Shown: positions 1 through 6,998 of the stretch, one piece after another
How positions within the stretch are numbered: position 1 is the stretch's first letter
How the letters are laid out: each line of letters starts with the position of its first letter
Source of the DNA: an uncultured Lachnospiraceae bacterium
GTDB taxonomy: Bacteria > Bacillota_A > Clostridia > Lachnospirales > Lachnospiraceae
Reading direction: 5' to 3'
DNA length: 9,428 nt
Assembly: GCA_946614075.1 (NCBI GenBank)
Contig: CAMOGO010000033.1
Coordinates: 1-9,428, forward strand
Made by a program: the position numbers and the translations under genes
Notes under the pieces: generated by a model
Seen by the model: the letters and a program-made list of their open reading frames with translations, nothing else
What the model was told of the DNA's origin: nothing
The model's database searches: none

Positions 1-36
1 GCAGCCATCTTTTCTTTATATCTTTCTCTTTATGCC

Positions 37-2241
37 TTAGCGGTAAAGCTCATCCTCCAGCTCGTCTGCGAGGTCGAGGTAATATTCATTGCCCTCCCAG
101 TCGGCCCAGGAGCGCAGCAGAGCTATCTTGCTGAACGCGTTCTGGACGGAGGCGTGGTCTTCTCCGGCATCCTCCGGAATGAGTTCCATGCTGCCCTGCG
201 CCATGTCGGCAAGGAGGTCAAGGAGCTGCTCCGTGATGTCGCCCTCGCTGTCCATGCCGATCGACAGGATCTGCGGGACGAACCCGAGCGTGGACGCCGT
301 GTAAAGGCTCCCGTCAAAGCCATTCGGGTTCTCATCATTCGTGATGGGACTATTGATCTTGTTGGTCAGGTAGACGATGATCAGGTCGCGGGACGGGTCG
401 ATCATGACCAGCGTTCCCGTCCAGCCCTGGTGCCCGATCGTGGAGGGATCGGACTGCGTGCCGAAATACCATACCCTCTGGCTGTCGCCTTCGCGCCACC
501 ATCCAAGCCCCCACTGGGAATAGCCGAGAGATTTGGGCGAGGTGAACATGTCGATGACGTTCCGGGAGAAGAACCGGTTTTCCCCGTAGCCTCCCGAGAT
601 CATGACACTGGCAAGTCTGGCAAGGTCAGCGGCGTTGCTGAAGAGGCCTGCATGACCGGAAACGCCTTCCATGCAGTACCAGGCGCGCTCATCGTGAACC
701 TCTCCCTGGAGAGTCTCCGTACGAACACCCTCGAAGTCAACATTTCCGTCACGGGTATTGCCGTTAAGCTCCGTGGCAGCACAATCGTCAGGTGTGAAGC
801 CGTTTTCCAGCGGCAGGAACGTGATATGCTCCAGCCCCATCGGCTCATAGAAGGTCTCGGCCATGTATTCGTCGAGTCTCTGGCCGGTAATGGACTCGAC
901 CACGAAGGTCAGCAGCATATAGTCCACGTCGGAATAGACGGTGGCCGTTCCCGGCTCGTAGATCAGAGGGGTTTTGCAGATGGCCGCAAGGGTATCCTCG
1001 CGGGTGACGGCGTAGCACAGATTGCATCCGGGCTCTCCCACCGTCTGCAGCGCCATGTCATAGTCGGGGTTATTGTATGGCGGGCCCGCCGGGAATCCGC
1101 CCTGATGGCGCAGAATGTCCCTTACGGTCAGCTCGCTCTTCCATTCGATCTGGGTCTTATGATCCACCTCTTCCCCGGCCCCTTCGTACTGAATGTCCAG
1201 GGTGTCCTCGGCAAATTCCTCTCCCAGGATATCCACGATGCGGGTATCCACATCCAGCATTCCGTCTGTGACAAGCTTCTGGATGGCATAGTTGACGGAG
1301 AACATCTTCGTCACACTGGCAAGGTCATAGAGGGTATCCGTTGTCACCTCCGGTCCTTCATAGATCTGGGCACCATCCGGCTCATGGCTGTTGGCAAGCC
1401 CCCACGCCTGGTTGATAACCAATCTTCCGTTTTTGACCACGGCAAGCTGGGCACTGGAAAAACCATAGGCGATGTCGGTACGGATCAGGTCAGAAACCAG
1501 CTTCATAGCCATCGGCTGGATGCCTTCCAGGCTGCCTCCCGCATCCTCCACGGTCGGAAAAGGGATATAGACCTCAACGGCCTGTTTCGTGCCCCTGGGC
1601 TGGATGTTGGAAACCTGAAGCGTGTTCGTCCCATCGACCGAAAGCCCGGAAATATCGACGGAAAAAGATCTTCCGCCCGCTTCGGGAAACTCGAAGCGTG
1701 TGCCGTTCACGTAAAGGATGAAGCTATCCACTTCTTCCGAGGCGTGCAGCCAGATCGTTCCCTGACCGTGGTAATAATCAAAGCTCACCATATGGTTCAT
1801 GGCGAGGGTGTCATCCGTGTAGCCCTTCCAGTCCGGGAAAACCGCCTGTCTCTGCCAGCCGTACTCCGGGATCTCCTTGCAAAGCATCACGCCATCCGGG
1901 AGAACGATCTCTTCCATATCCGTCTCCGTTTCTTCCTCTGTCTCCGTCTCCGTTTCCGCTTCTTCTGTTTCTGTCTCTGTTTCCGTTTCTTCCGTCTCGG
2001 TTTCTGTCTCCGCTTCTTCTGTTTCTGTCTCTGTCTCCGCTTCTTCCGTCACGGTTTCTGTCTCCGTCTCTGTCTCCGTTTCCCTTTCGTCAGACTCTGT
2101 TTCTTCCTCAGTCTCGGCTTCCGTTACTTCCTCAGTCATCTCCGCAGCGGTCTCCGGTTCGACAGACGCCATCGCCAAAGATCCCGTCAGCATCGCGGCA
2201 CATACCAAGAGCGCCAATCCCTTCCATTTCCAGCTTCTCAT
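37..2241 (-). CDS. Exported serine hydrolase, beta-lactamase/PBP4B (YfeW-like) family, with Glu/Thr-repeat linker
   Basis: The product is 734 residues. Residues 1-26 form a signal peptide: basic start MRSWKWKG, hydrophobic core, likely cut after AMA. Residues 38-107 are almost only Glu and Thr. Residues about 145-230 look like a beta-sandwich (FILYVNG, VDISGL, GTNTLQV) that could bind a ligand or pack on the catalytic part. The catalytic domain runs from about 245 to 665, with the nucleophile motif S309-V-T-K312, Y436-S-D in the place of the usual Y-x-N, and H604-Q-G in GHQGWTG in the place of KTG. These are the three active-site motifs of class C/PBP-type serine hydrolases. YDLASVTKM and GVSGHAGLFS recall E. 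coli YfeW (PBP4B). The likely role is peptidoglycan or peptide/ester hydrolysis outside the membrane; the substrate is unknown. There is no lipobox Cys and no C-terminal anchor. An upstream in-frame ATG at 2376 would overlap helD by 134 bases and bury the signal peptide, so the start at 2241 is preferred. Confidence -1.
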   Translation of the reverse strand: MRSWKWKGLALLVCAAMLTGSLAMASVEPETAAEMTEEVTEAETEEETESDERETETETETETVTEEAETETETEEAETETETEETETETETEEAETETETEEETETDMEEIVLPDGVMLCKEIPEYGWQRQAVFPDWKGYTDDTLAMNHMVSFDYYHGQGTIWLHASEEVDSFILYVNGTRFEFPEAGGRSFSVDISGLSVDGTNTLQVSNIQPRGTKQAVEVYIPFPTVEDAGGSLEGIQPMAMKLVSDLIRTDIAYGFSSAQLAVVKNGRLVINQAWGLANSHEPDGAQIYEGPEVTTDTLYDLASVTKMFSVNYAIQKLVTDGMLDVDTRIVDILGEEFAEDTLDIQYEGAGEEVDHKTQIEWKSELTVRDILRHQGGFPAGPPYNNPDYDMALQTVGEPGCNLCYAVTREDTLAAICKTPLIYEPGTATVYSDVDYMLLTFVVESITGQRLDEYMAETFYEPMGLEHITFLPLENGFTPDDCAATELNGNTRDGNVDFEGVRTETLQGEVHDERAWYCMEGVSGHAGLFSNAADLARLASVMISGGYGENRFFSRNVIDMFTSPKSLGYSQWGLGWWREGDSQRVWYFGTQSDPSTIGHQGWTGTLVMIDPSRDLIIVYLTNKINSPITNDENPNGFDGSLYTASTLGFVPQILSIGMDSEGDITEQLLDLLADMAQGSMELIPEDAGEDHASVQNAFSKIALLRSWADWEGNEYYLDLADELEDELYR
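1921..2130 (-). repeat. Glu/Thr-repeat coding tract
   Basis: This part of the hydrolase gene encodes residues 38-107, made of ET, EE and EA dipeptide steps, so the DNA advances in 6-base units on the minus strand (GAG-ACN and variants). A 26-base exact direct repeat lies at 1955-1980 and 2009-2034, 54 bases apart, which is 18 codons. A further partial copy begins at 2036. All spacings seen are multiples of three, so gain or loss of units would keep the frame. The encoded segment should be an extended, strongly acidic linker between the membrane or cleavage site and the folded domains. Its Thr residues could carry sugars, but nothing here proves that. Confidence 0.9.
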
Positions 2242-2242
2242 C

Positions 2243-4333
2243 CTACTTCTTCCCTTCCTTTTTGTGAATCTCCATGCGGTAAAGCTCATGAAGAGCCCTC
2301 GTTGTGCAGATATAGCGTGCCTGTCTTGTGATCGGTCTGTCGTCCGCCGGATCATACAGCATGAACACTTGGTCAAACTCCAGGCCCTTTGCCAGATAAA
2401 ACGTGGTAACGACCAGCCCTTCCGGGAAGTGGTCGGAATCCCTGGTCAAAAGCACCGGCTCCGGTACTTCCTGTGCTCTGGCCGCCTCCTTCAGTTCCCG
2501 GCAGACCGCCTCGGCTTCCTTCATGGAATAGCAGAGAACCGCCGCGGTTTCGTACTCCCCGTGGTCCGGATCTTCACGCCTGAGACTGAGCCTCTTTCGA
2601 ATCTGGCCGGCAGCGCGCGCATAGGACTCTTTTGCGGATACTCCGTTGATTTCGATTATCTCCGGTATTTTCCCATGACGCTCAAACGGAATCGTGTCGT
2701 CCGTTTCCTTGAAGCGGGCCGCCTCCGCCATGATTTCCATCGTGCTGCGGTAACTGCGGTTCATGGAAATGACACGTACGTCCTTGCTCAACAGGGAAGG
2801 CAGGAAGCGTGTCACATCATGCTCAGCCTCATCCATGGTCTGAGCCTTGTCTCCCAGGATCGTCATCGGACACTGGAACAGCTGGGAGATCAGCAGGAAC
2901 TGCATGTAAGAATAGTCCTGCATCTCATCGATGACCAGATGCCGGATCCGGCGATGCTTTCCGGGCGCCTGCAGGAGATACTTCAGGTAGAGCATCGGGT
3001 AGACATCCTCATAGGGGATCTTTCTCTCCTCGTAAACCTTGTTCGGCAGAGGCTTCATTCCGTTCTCCTTCAGGAACTGGCTGTAGAGCAAATAGAGGTC
3101 TCTGGTTTCGTACATCTTCATCATGAGATCCTCGATAAGCTGCTTTTCCTCGTCGGAGAAATCCTTCCCACGGACAGCCTCCTCATCGTCGACCACGTAC
3201 TCCATGATGACCTTCATCCGGTCAAGCAGCGGAACCTGGGGAAATTTCTCGTAGAACAGGATCTCGAGGTCGCGGGCCGGCACAAACATCTTTTTATAAG
3301 AGAAGTCTTTAAAGTCCATGAGGTCATTTTCCAGCCTCAAGACGAACCCCCTCAGCTTCTCGGCGAATTCCTTCGTCTGCTTGATGGCGGCCCGGCTCTT
3401 TTTGCCGGCAATCTGCCTCTCGATCTCATCAAACCGGTCCTCGCAGTCGGCTGCCACACACTTCAGCTCCCGGTAAGCAAACAGGTCAAAGCTCATCTCC
3501 CGGATGTTCCCCTCTCCCAGCTCCGGGAGAATATGAGAAATGTAATCCGTGAAAATGCCGCTCGGGGACAGGACAAGGACGCTCTTGCTGGTCAGGTTCT
3601 TCCGGTCATGATACAGCAGATAAGAAATCCGGTGCAGGGCGACAGAGGTCTTCCCACTTCCGGCACAGCCCTGGACCACCAGAATCCTGTCTTTGGTGTT
3701 CCGGATGATCGCGTTCTGCTCCTTCTGGATCGTGGCGACGATGTTCTTCAGCTTCACATCGCCGTTGGCGCCCAGTTCTCTTTTCAGGACCTCATCATCA
3801 ATCTTGACATCGCTCTCAAAGGCATAGATCATGCGGCCCTTTTTGATTTTATACTGCCACTTGCTCGTGATCTCACCGGTCATGAGACCGCCGGGGGCTT
3901 CAAAAGAGGCTTCGCCCCGGTCAAAATCGTAAAACAGGCTGGAGACGGGGGCACGCCAGTCATAGACGAGCGGCAGCGCGCCGGGCCGTTCGGAAAAATT
4001 ACCGAGGCCGATATAGTAGGTCTCCGCTTCCTCCTCCGGAATGCCATCCTCATCGTTGTACCGGAAGTCCACGCGGCCGAAATAGGGAGAATCCAGCATC
4101 CGGACATACCGGCGCTTCAGGTCCAGCGCCTCATTGTTGGCCCGGATCTGAGTAAACAGGGCTTTCTGGTTATCGTAATTCTCGTAACCGTACTCGTCCA
4201 TCTCGGTATAGTTCTCCCAGTAATAATCATTCATCGCCTCGACCTCCTGCTCGCCCTGGGCGAGGGAGATGCCGAGCTGTGCGATTTTTTCACGCAGCTT
4301 CCGAAGCACGAAGGAAAGATATTGGTCTTCCAT
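2243..4333 (-). CDS. helD: HelD-type UvrD/Rep-like ATPase (RNA polymerase recycling factor)
   Basis: The product is 696 residues, somewhat shorter than the roughly 770 of Bacillus subtilis HelD. Residues 1-80 are charged and probably helical, matching the HelD arm. Residues 124-146 (YDWRAPVSSLFYDFDRG) are a HelD signature. Walker A is GCAGSGKT at 222-229 with catalytic K228. The segment VLVLSPSGIFTDYISHILPE (253-270) is also typical. Walker B is VIDEMQD at 467-473, motif III is ILGDKAQT at 492-499, motif IV is MNRSYRST at 524-531, and motif V is near 643-658 (TTFYLAKGLEFDQVFM). Motif VI is ICTTRALHELY at 675-685 with the arginine finger R679. By family knowledge HelD binds RNA polymerase, uses ATP to free stalled or inactive polymerase from nucleic acid, and acts in the cytoplasm; related HelR proteins affect rifampicin response. 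A strong site GAGGTGA (4337-4343) precedes the ATG. The gene lies 65 bases after the permease and is coupled to the downstream hydrolase. Confidence 0.93.
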   Translation of the reverse strand: MEDQYLSFVLRKLREKIAQLGISLAQGEQEVEAMNDYYWENYTEMDEYGYENYDNQKALFTQIRANNEALDLKRRYVRMLDSPYFGRVDFRYNDEDGIPEEEAETYYIGLGNFSERPGALPLVYDWRAPVSSLFYDFDRGEASFEAPGGLMTGEITSKWQYKIKKGRMIYAFESDVKIDDEVLKRELGANGDVKLKNIVATIQKEQNAIIRNTKDRILVVQGCAGSGKTSVALHRISYLLYHDRKNLTSKSVLVLSPSGIFTDYISHILPELGEGNIREMSFDLFAYRELKCVAADCEDRFDEIERQIAGKKSRAAIKQTKEFAEKLRGFVLRLENDLMDFKDFSYKKMFVPARDLEILFYEKFPQVPLLDRMKVIMEYVVDDEEAVRGKDFSDEEKQLIEDLMMKMYETRDLYLLYSQFLKENGMKPLPNKVYEERKIPYEDVYPMLYLKYLLQAPGKHRRIRHLVIDEMQDYSYMQFLLISQLFQCPMTILGDKAQTMDEAEHDVTRFLPSLLSKDVRVISMNRSYRSTMEIMAEAARFKETDDTIPFERHGKIPEIIEINGVSAKESYARAAGQIRKRLSLRREDPDHGEYETAAVLCYSMKEAEAVCRELKEAARAQEVPEPVLLTRDSDHFPEGLVVTTFYLAKGLEFDQVFMLYDPADDRPITRQARYICTTRALHELYRMEIHKKEGKK
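2253..2258 (-). promoter_or_regulatory. Ribosome binding site of the hydrolase gene, inside the helD 3' end
   Basis: On the minus strand GGAAGG sits in a purine-rich run 11 bases before the ATG at 2241, within the last codons of helD, which encode a Lys-rich tail. The helD stop codon TAG (2243-2245) and the ATG are one base apart. This supports the 2241 start and suggests that ribosomes ending helD restart on the hydrolase gene. Confidence 0.6.
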
Positions 4334-4374
4334 ATATCACCTCAAAGGGGTAAATCTTTGCCGCCTTTTATCTA

Positions 4375-4411
4375 GTCTCATTATACAAGCAATGTCTCTT
4401 ATACAAACAAT
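4375..4411. repeat. Tandem imperfect 19/18-bp duplication at the permease 3' end
   Basis: The unit at 4375-4393 (GTCTCATTATACAAGCAAT) is followed at once by a second at 4394-4411 (GTCTCTTATACAAACAAT). They differ by one inserted base and one substitution. The right-hand unit includes the last three codons (Leu-Phe-Val) and the stop of the permease. The left-hand unit is outside the gene and contains the perfect TATAAT of the possible helD promoter. Confidence 0.85.
4380..4385 (-). promoter_or_regulatory. Possible internal promoter (-10) for helD
   Basis: The minus strand reads TATAAT here, a perfect sigma-A -10 box, 46 bases before the helD start. No good -35 box sits 16-18 bases upstream; TTGTTT is 19 bases away at 4405-4410. 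The box lies within the tandem duplication at 4375-4411. It may give helD and the hydrolase gene expression separate from the permease. Confidence 0.4.
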
Positions 4412-5319
4412 GTAACGATGGGCAGCGTAATCAGAGAAAGTATCGTGGTCATCACGATCCCGCGGGAGCAGGTCTTGTTATCGGCGCCATACTCCTCCGC
4501 CAGAATGCTGACAAAGGTTCCGACCGGCATGGAAAACATGATGACAAATACGCCTAAGATCGTCCGGTCAAAAGGAAGTATCCGGATCACCAGGACGGTC
4601 AGGATCGGAAGTACGAGAAGACGCAGGAAGGAAAAGACGTAGATACGCACATCGGTAAACACGGACTTCAGATCCGCCTGCGCTACTGTTGCACCGATCA
4701 TCATCATGGAGAGCGGGACAGCCATCTCCCCCATGTAACCTATCAAAGTATTGACCGGAGCCGGTGTCCGGATCTGGAAGGCGAAAATGACGATCGCCGT
4801 CAGGCAGGCCGCCACGCCGGGATTCGCCAGCTTTTTCCAGTCAAACTTCACATCCGACCCAGTTCCCTTGCAGATCAGCCAGATCGCATAGGTGTACAGC
4901 AGGACGTTATTGACCAGCATATAAAAAGCAGCGTAGATGACGGCATCCTGTCCGTAGACACTGGCGATGACGGGGATCCCCATGAAGCCAAGGTTGGTGA
5001 AGATCGTCATCATCCGGAAGACGGTCCAGTCCTCCTTGGGCAGGCGCATGATCCGCACGATAGCGAAGCTTGCCAGCCATCCTACAAAAAACATGAGGAA
5101 GATCAGGATAAAATTCTGCACGATGAGACTTCCGGCTCCGCTGGAATCTTTATTGAGAACACCATTGATTACCAGCAAGGGATTGAAGATCGTCACGATG
5201 AGCGTCGTCAGCTTATGACAGACGTGCGTGTCGAGCATTCCCTTTTTGAAAGTAAAATAGCCTGTCATCAGCATGATAAACAGGATGAACATCTGCTGCA
5301 TTACCACTATGGTATCCAT
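4399..5319 (-). CDS. AEC (auxin efflux carrier) family permease
   Basis: The product is 306 residues and rich in hydrophobic segments, with about 8-10 predicted membrane helices: near 5-22, 38-54, 66-90, 103-122, 127-149, 168-183, 197-213, 227-246, 252-274 and 286-305. Family marks include NLGFMGIPV at 109-117, the segment VPLSMMMIGATVAQ at 201-214, MPVGT at 264-268 and the ending TTILSLITLPIV. AEC proteins are secondary carriers of the inner membrane; known bacterial members move malate, malonate or other organic acids, but the substrate here cannot be told. The ATG at 5319 is chosen because GGGAGGAG lies 12 bases upstream (a slightly long gap) and because a good promoter covers 5360-5388. 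A TTG at 5382 would lengthen the frame by 21 polar residues but falls between the -35 and -10 boxes. It is the first gene of the three-gene minus-strand run. Confidence 0.9.
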   Translation of the reverse strand: MDTIVVMQQMFILFIMLMTGYFTFKKGMLDTHVCHKLTTLIVTIFNPLLVINGVLNKDSSGAGSLIVQNFILIFLMFFVGWLASFAIVRIMRLPKEDWTVFRMMTIFTNLGFMGIPVIASVYGQDAVIYAAFYMLVNNVLLYTYAIWLICKGTGSDVKFDWKKLANPGVAACLTAIVIFAFQIRTPAPVNTLIGYMGEMAVPLSMMMIGATVAQADLKSVFTDVRIYVFSFLRLLVLPILTVLVIRILPFDRTILGVFVIMFSMPVGTFVSILAEEYGADNKTCSRGIVMTTILSLITLPIVTLFV

Positions 5320-5359
5320 GAATTTGTCAAACTCCTCCCTGTGAAAAGGCGTATTGGTT

Positions 5360-5388
5360 ATTATAACTCTGCGGGGTTCCAAAGTAAA
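5360..5388 (-). promoter_or_regulatory. Sigma-A-type promoter for the permease (and probably helD-hydrolase)
   Basis: On the minus strand TTTACT (5383-5388), a 17-base spacer, and a perfect TATAAT (5360-5365) are seen. Transcription would start near 5353 and leave a leader of about 34 bases before the ATG at 5319. Confidence 0.65.
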
Positions 5389-5395
5389 CGGGAAC

Positions 5396-5424
5396 TTGTT
5401 TTTCCCCTGCGCCTGCGTTACAAT
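5396..5424 (+). promoter_or_regulatory. Sigma-A-type promoter for the GT2/GtrA pair
   Basis: TTGTTT (5396-5401), a 17-base spacer and TACAAT (5419-5424) are seen on the plus strand. The start would be near 5431, giving a leader of about 77 bases. The ribosome site GGGGAG (5495-5500) lies 7 bases before the ATG at 5508. The -35 box is only 7 bases from that of the divergent permease promoter, so the two may compete or share a regulator. Confidence 0.6.
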
Positions 5425-5507
5425 CTCACTGTACCTGGATCTGTCTTGCGATACCTGAATTCATCCCGGGGCCCATTGGTTTCTTATTCGTACTGGGGAG
5501 TTTTATT

Positions 5508-6458
5508 ATGGATAAAATTGCTGTACTCATACCCTGCTACAATGAAAGCGCCACCGTAGCAAAGGTTGTCTCCGACTGGAAAAAGGAGCTTCCGGAAGCG
5601 ACGATCTACGTCTATGACAACAATTCCAAGGATCACACCGATCAGATTGCTGCTGCAGCAGGCGCCATCGTCCGCTATGAATACAAGCAGGGCAAAGGCA
5701 ATGTGGTCCGCTCCATGTTCCAGGATATCGACGCAGAGTGCTATATCATGATCGACGGGGACGACACCTATCCGGCGGAGTTCGGACGGGAAATGGCGGA
5801 TAAGGTCCTGAAAAGGCACGCCGACATGGTCGTCGGAGACCGCCTCTCCTCCACCTATTTCACGGAGAACAAGCGTCCCTTCCATAATTTCGGAAACAGC
5901 CTCGTGCGCCAGACCATCAACTGGATCTTCCACTCGGACATCAAGGACATCATGACCGGCTACCGGGCCTTCAGCTACCGTTTCGTCAAAACCTTCCCGG
6001 TCCTTTCCAAGGGCTTTGAGATCGAGACAGAGATGACGATCCACGCGGTCGAGAAAAACATGAATGTGGAAAACGTCGTCATCGACTACCGGGACCGCCC
6101 GGAGGGAAGCCAATCCAAGCTGAATACCTTCGCAGATGGCTTCAAGGTGCTGATGACGATCGGTTCCCTTTTCCGCTCCTATCGCCCGGCCCTGTTTTTC
6201 GGCATCATCTCCGCTCTTCTGGCCGCCATTGCAGCCATCCTGTTTATCCCGGTCTTCATCGAGTACCTGAAAACAGGCCTGGTGCTGCGTTTCCCGACCC
6301 TGATCGTGTCCGGTTTCTCCATGATGGCTTCCATCCTGTCGTTGTTCTCCGGCCTGATCCTTCAGACGATCATCTTCAAGGACCGCCAGAGCTTTGAATT
6401 CCGCCTGCAGGTGGCACAGATGCAGTACAAAAGCCTGAAGGAAAAGGGGGATTACTAA
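5508..6458 (+). CDS. GT2 glycosyltransferase with two C-terminal membrane helices (GtrB/DPM-synthase-like)
   Basis: The product is 316 residues. Residues 1-225 are a GT-A fold: IAVLIPCYNES at 4-14, the nucleotide-binding YVYDNNSKDHT at 34-44, the metal/nucleotide acidic motif IDGDDTYP at 82-89 (D83, D85, D86), DIMTGYRAF at 147-155 as the acceptor region, and RPEGSQSKL at 197-205 near the active site. Two membrane helices follow at about 228-251 and 263-290, then a charged tail. This layout is that of polyprenyl-phosphate sugar transferases (GtrB, CsbB, dolichol-phosphate mannose synthase), which move a sugar from a nucleotide onto undecaprenyl phosphate at the cytoplasmic face. The sugar is not known. 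The GtrA-family gene starts one base after the stop, which strongly supports a lipid-linked sugar route. Similar genes act in wall teichoic or lipoteichoic acid and O-antigen glycosylation. No third, sugar-transferring enzyme (GtrC-like) is in the window. Confidence 0.92.
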   Translation: MDKIAVLIPCYNESATVAKVVSDWKKELPEATIYVYDNNSKDHTDQIAAAAGAIVRYEYKQGKGNVVRSMFQDIDAECYIMIDGDDTYPAEFGREMADKVLKRHADMVVGDRLSSTYFTENKRPFHNFGNSLVRQTINWIFHSDIKDIMTGYRAFSYRFVKTFPVLSKGFEIETEMTIHAVEKNMNVENVVIDYRDRPEGSQSKLNTFADGFKVLMTIGSLFRSYRPALFFGIISALLAAIAAILFIPVFIEYLKTGLVLRFPTLIVSGFSMMASILSLFSGLILQTIIFKDRQSFEFRLQVAQMQYKSLKEKGDY

Positions 6459-6459
6459 T

Positions 6460-6861
6460 TTGGATAAGCTCATGAAGCAGATACTGCGGTTCGGCGTCGT
6501 AGGCGGAACCGCCTTTCTGATCGATTACGGCTTTTTGTTTCTTTTCACCGAGGTGTTCGGGATTCACTATCTGATCTCCAGCGCACTTTCGTTTTGCATC
6601 TCGGTCATTTACAATTACATTCTCAGCATTTTCTGGGTGTTTGACATCGATCCGGAAAAGAAAAAGACGACGTCTACCTTCGTCGTCTTCATCGTTCTCA
6701 GTGTAATCGGGCTTGGCATTAACCAGGTCCTGATGTGGGTCGGTACAGACCTCCTCGGGATCTTCTACATGCTCACCAAGATTGTCGTTACCGGCATCGT
6801 CATGGTCTACAACTTTATCACCCGGAAGGTTTTCCTGGAAAGGAAAATCCCTGAAAAATGA
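6460..6861 (+). CDS. GtrA-family membrane protein (putative lipid-linked sugar flippase)
   Basis: The product is 133 residues, a usual GtrA length. It opens with QILRFGVVGGTAFLIDYGFLF (7-27), the family signature, and has four membrane helices near 10-31, 38-60, 72-93 and 100-120. It ends in a basic segment after YNFITRKVFLERK. GtrA proteins are thought to help carry undecaprenyl-phosphate-linked sugar to the outer face, where another enzyme transfers it. The start is taken as TTG at 6460 because AAGGGGG (6444-6450) is 9 bases upstream, whereas the ATG at 6472 would be 21 bases away. One base lies between the glycosyltransferase stop and this start, so the two are probably coupled. The bidirectional terminator follows 19 bases after the stop. 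Confidence 0.9.
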   Translation: MDKLMKQILRFGVVGGTAFLIDYGFLFLFTEVFGIHYLISSALSFCISVIYNYILSIFWVFDIDPEKKKTTSTFVVFIVLSVIGLGINQVLMWVGTDLLGIFYMLTKIVVTGIVMVYNFITRKVFLERKIPEK

Positions 6862-6880
6862 GTTTTCATACGGAAAATCC

Positions 6881-6934
6881 AAAAAGGCTGCCGAAAGTCA
6901 TCTTGCAAAAGATGCTGTTCCGGCAGCCTTTATT
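6881..6934. terminator. Bidirectional intrinsic terminator between gtrA-like gene and thrC
   Basis: An 11-bp stem pairs 6883-6893 with 6921-6931 (AAAGGCTGCCG with CGGCAGCCTTT). Inside it a second perfect 6-bp stem, CATCTT/AAGATG (6899-6904 with 6909-6914), closes a GCAA tetraloop of the GNRA type. The plus strand ends in CCTTTATT. The minus strand ends in a clean run of five T. It can therefore stop both the GT2/GtrA transcript and the convergent thrC transcript, and looks better for the latter. Confidence 0.85.
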
Positions 6935-6998
6935 GATTCCTATGATTGTGTGAGATTCCTATGATAGCGATGCGAAGAGAAGCCTCGCGTGGATATTT

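Noticed and set aside
1..36. Start of another minus-strand gene at the left edge (ATG at 8)
   Set aside because: Only the ATG, one further codon and part of a third are visible, and the A-rich stretch before it is a weak ribosome site. It cannot be supported from this window.
1921..2130. CRISPR-like or satellite array
   Set aside because: The repeats are irregular 6-base steps inside a reading frame, with no constant repeat and unique spacer pattern and no cas gene nearby.
154..2331. Plus-strand open frame of 725 codons opposite the hydrolase gene
   Set aside because: It lies antisense to a gene with clear active-site motifs and signal peptide. Its product is low in recognisable motifs and ends in a Phe/Arg/Leu/Cys-rich mirror of the Glu/Thr tract. 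It is explained by codon bias on the true strand.
2239..2376. Longer start for the hydrolase at 2376
   Set aside because: It would overlap helD by 134 bases and place 45 Arg- and Cys-rich residues before a good signal peptide.
1877..4375. Plus-strand open frame of 832 codons opposite helD, starting with a Ser/Val repeat
   Set aside because: The Ser/Val repeat is just the antisense reading of the Glu/Thr tract, and the rest mirrors helD, which has all helicase motifs. No ribosome site or family signature is visible.
5317..5382. Longer TTG start for the permease at 5382
   Set aside because: The TTG falls between the -35 and -10 boxes and has no ribosome site; the ATG at 5319 has GGGAGGAG upstream.
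5484..6473. Minus-strand open frame of 329 codons opposite the glycosyltransferase
   Set aside because: It is an antisense shadow of a clear GT2 enzyme, with His/Asp-rich sequence and no membrane or catalytic motif of its own.
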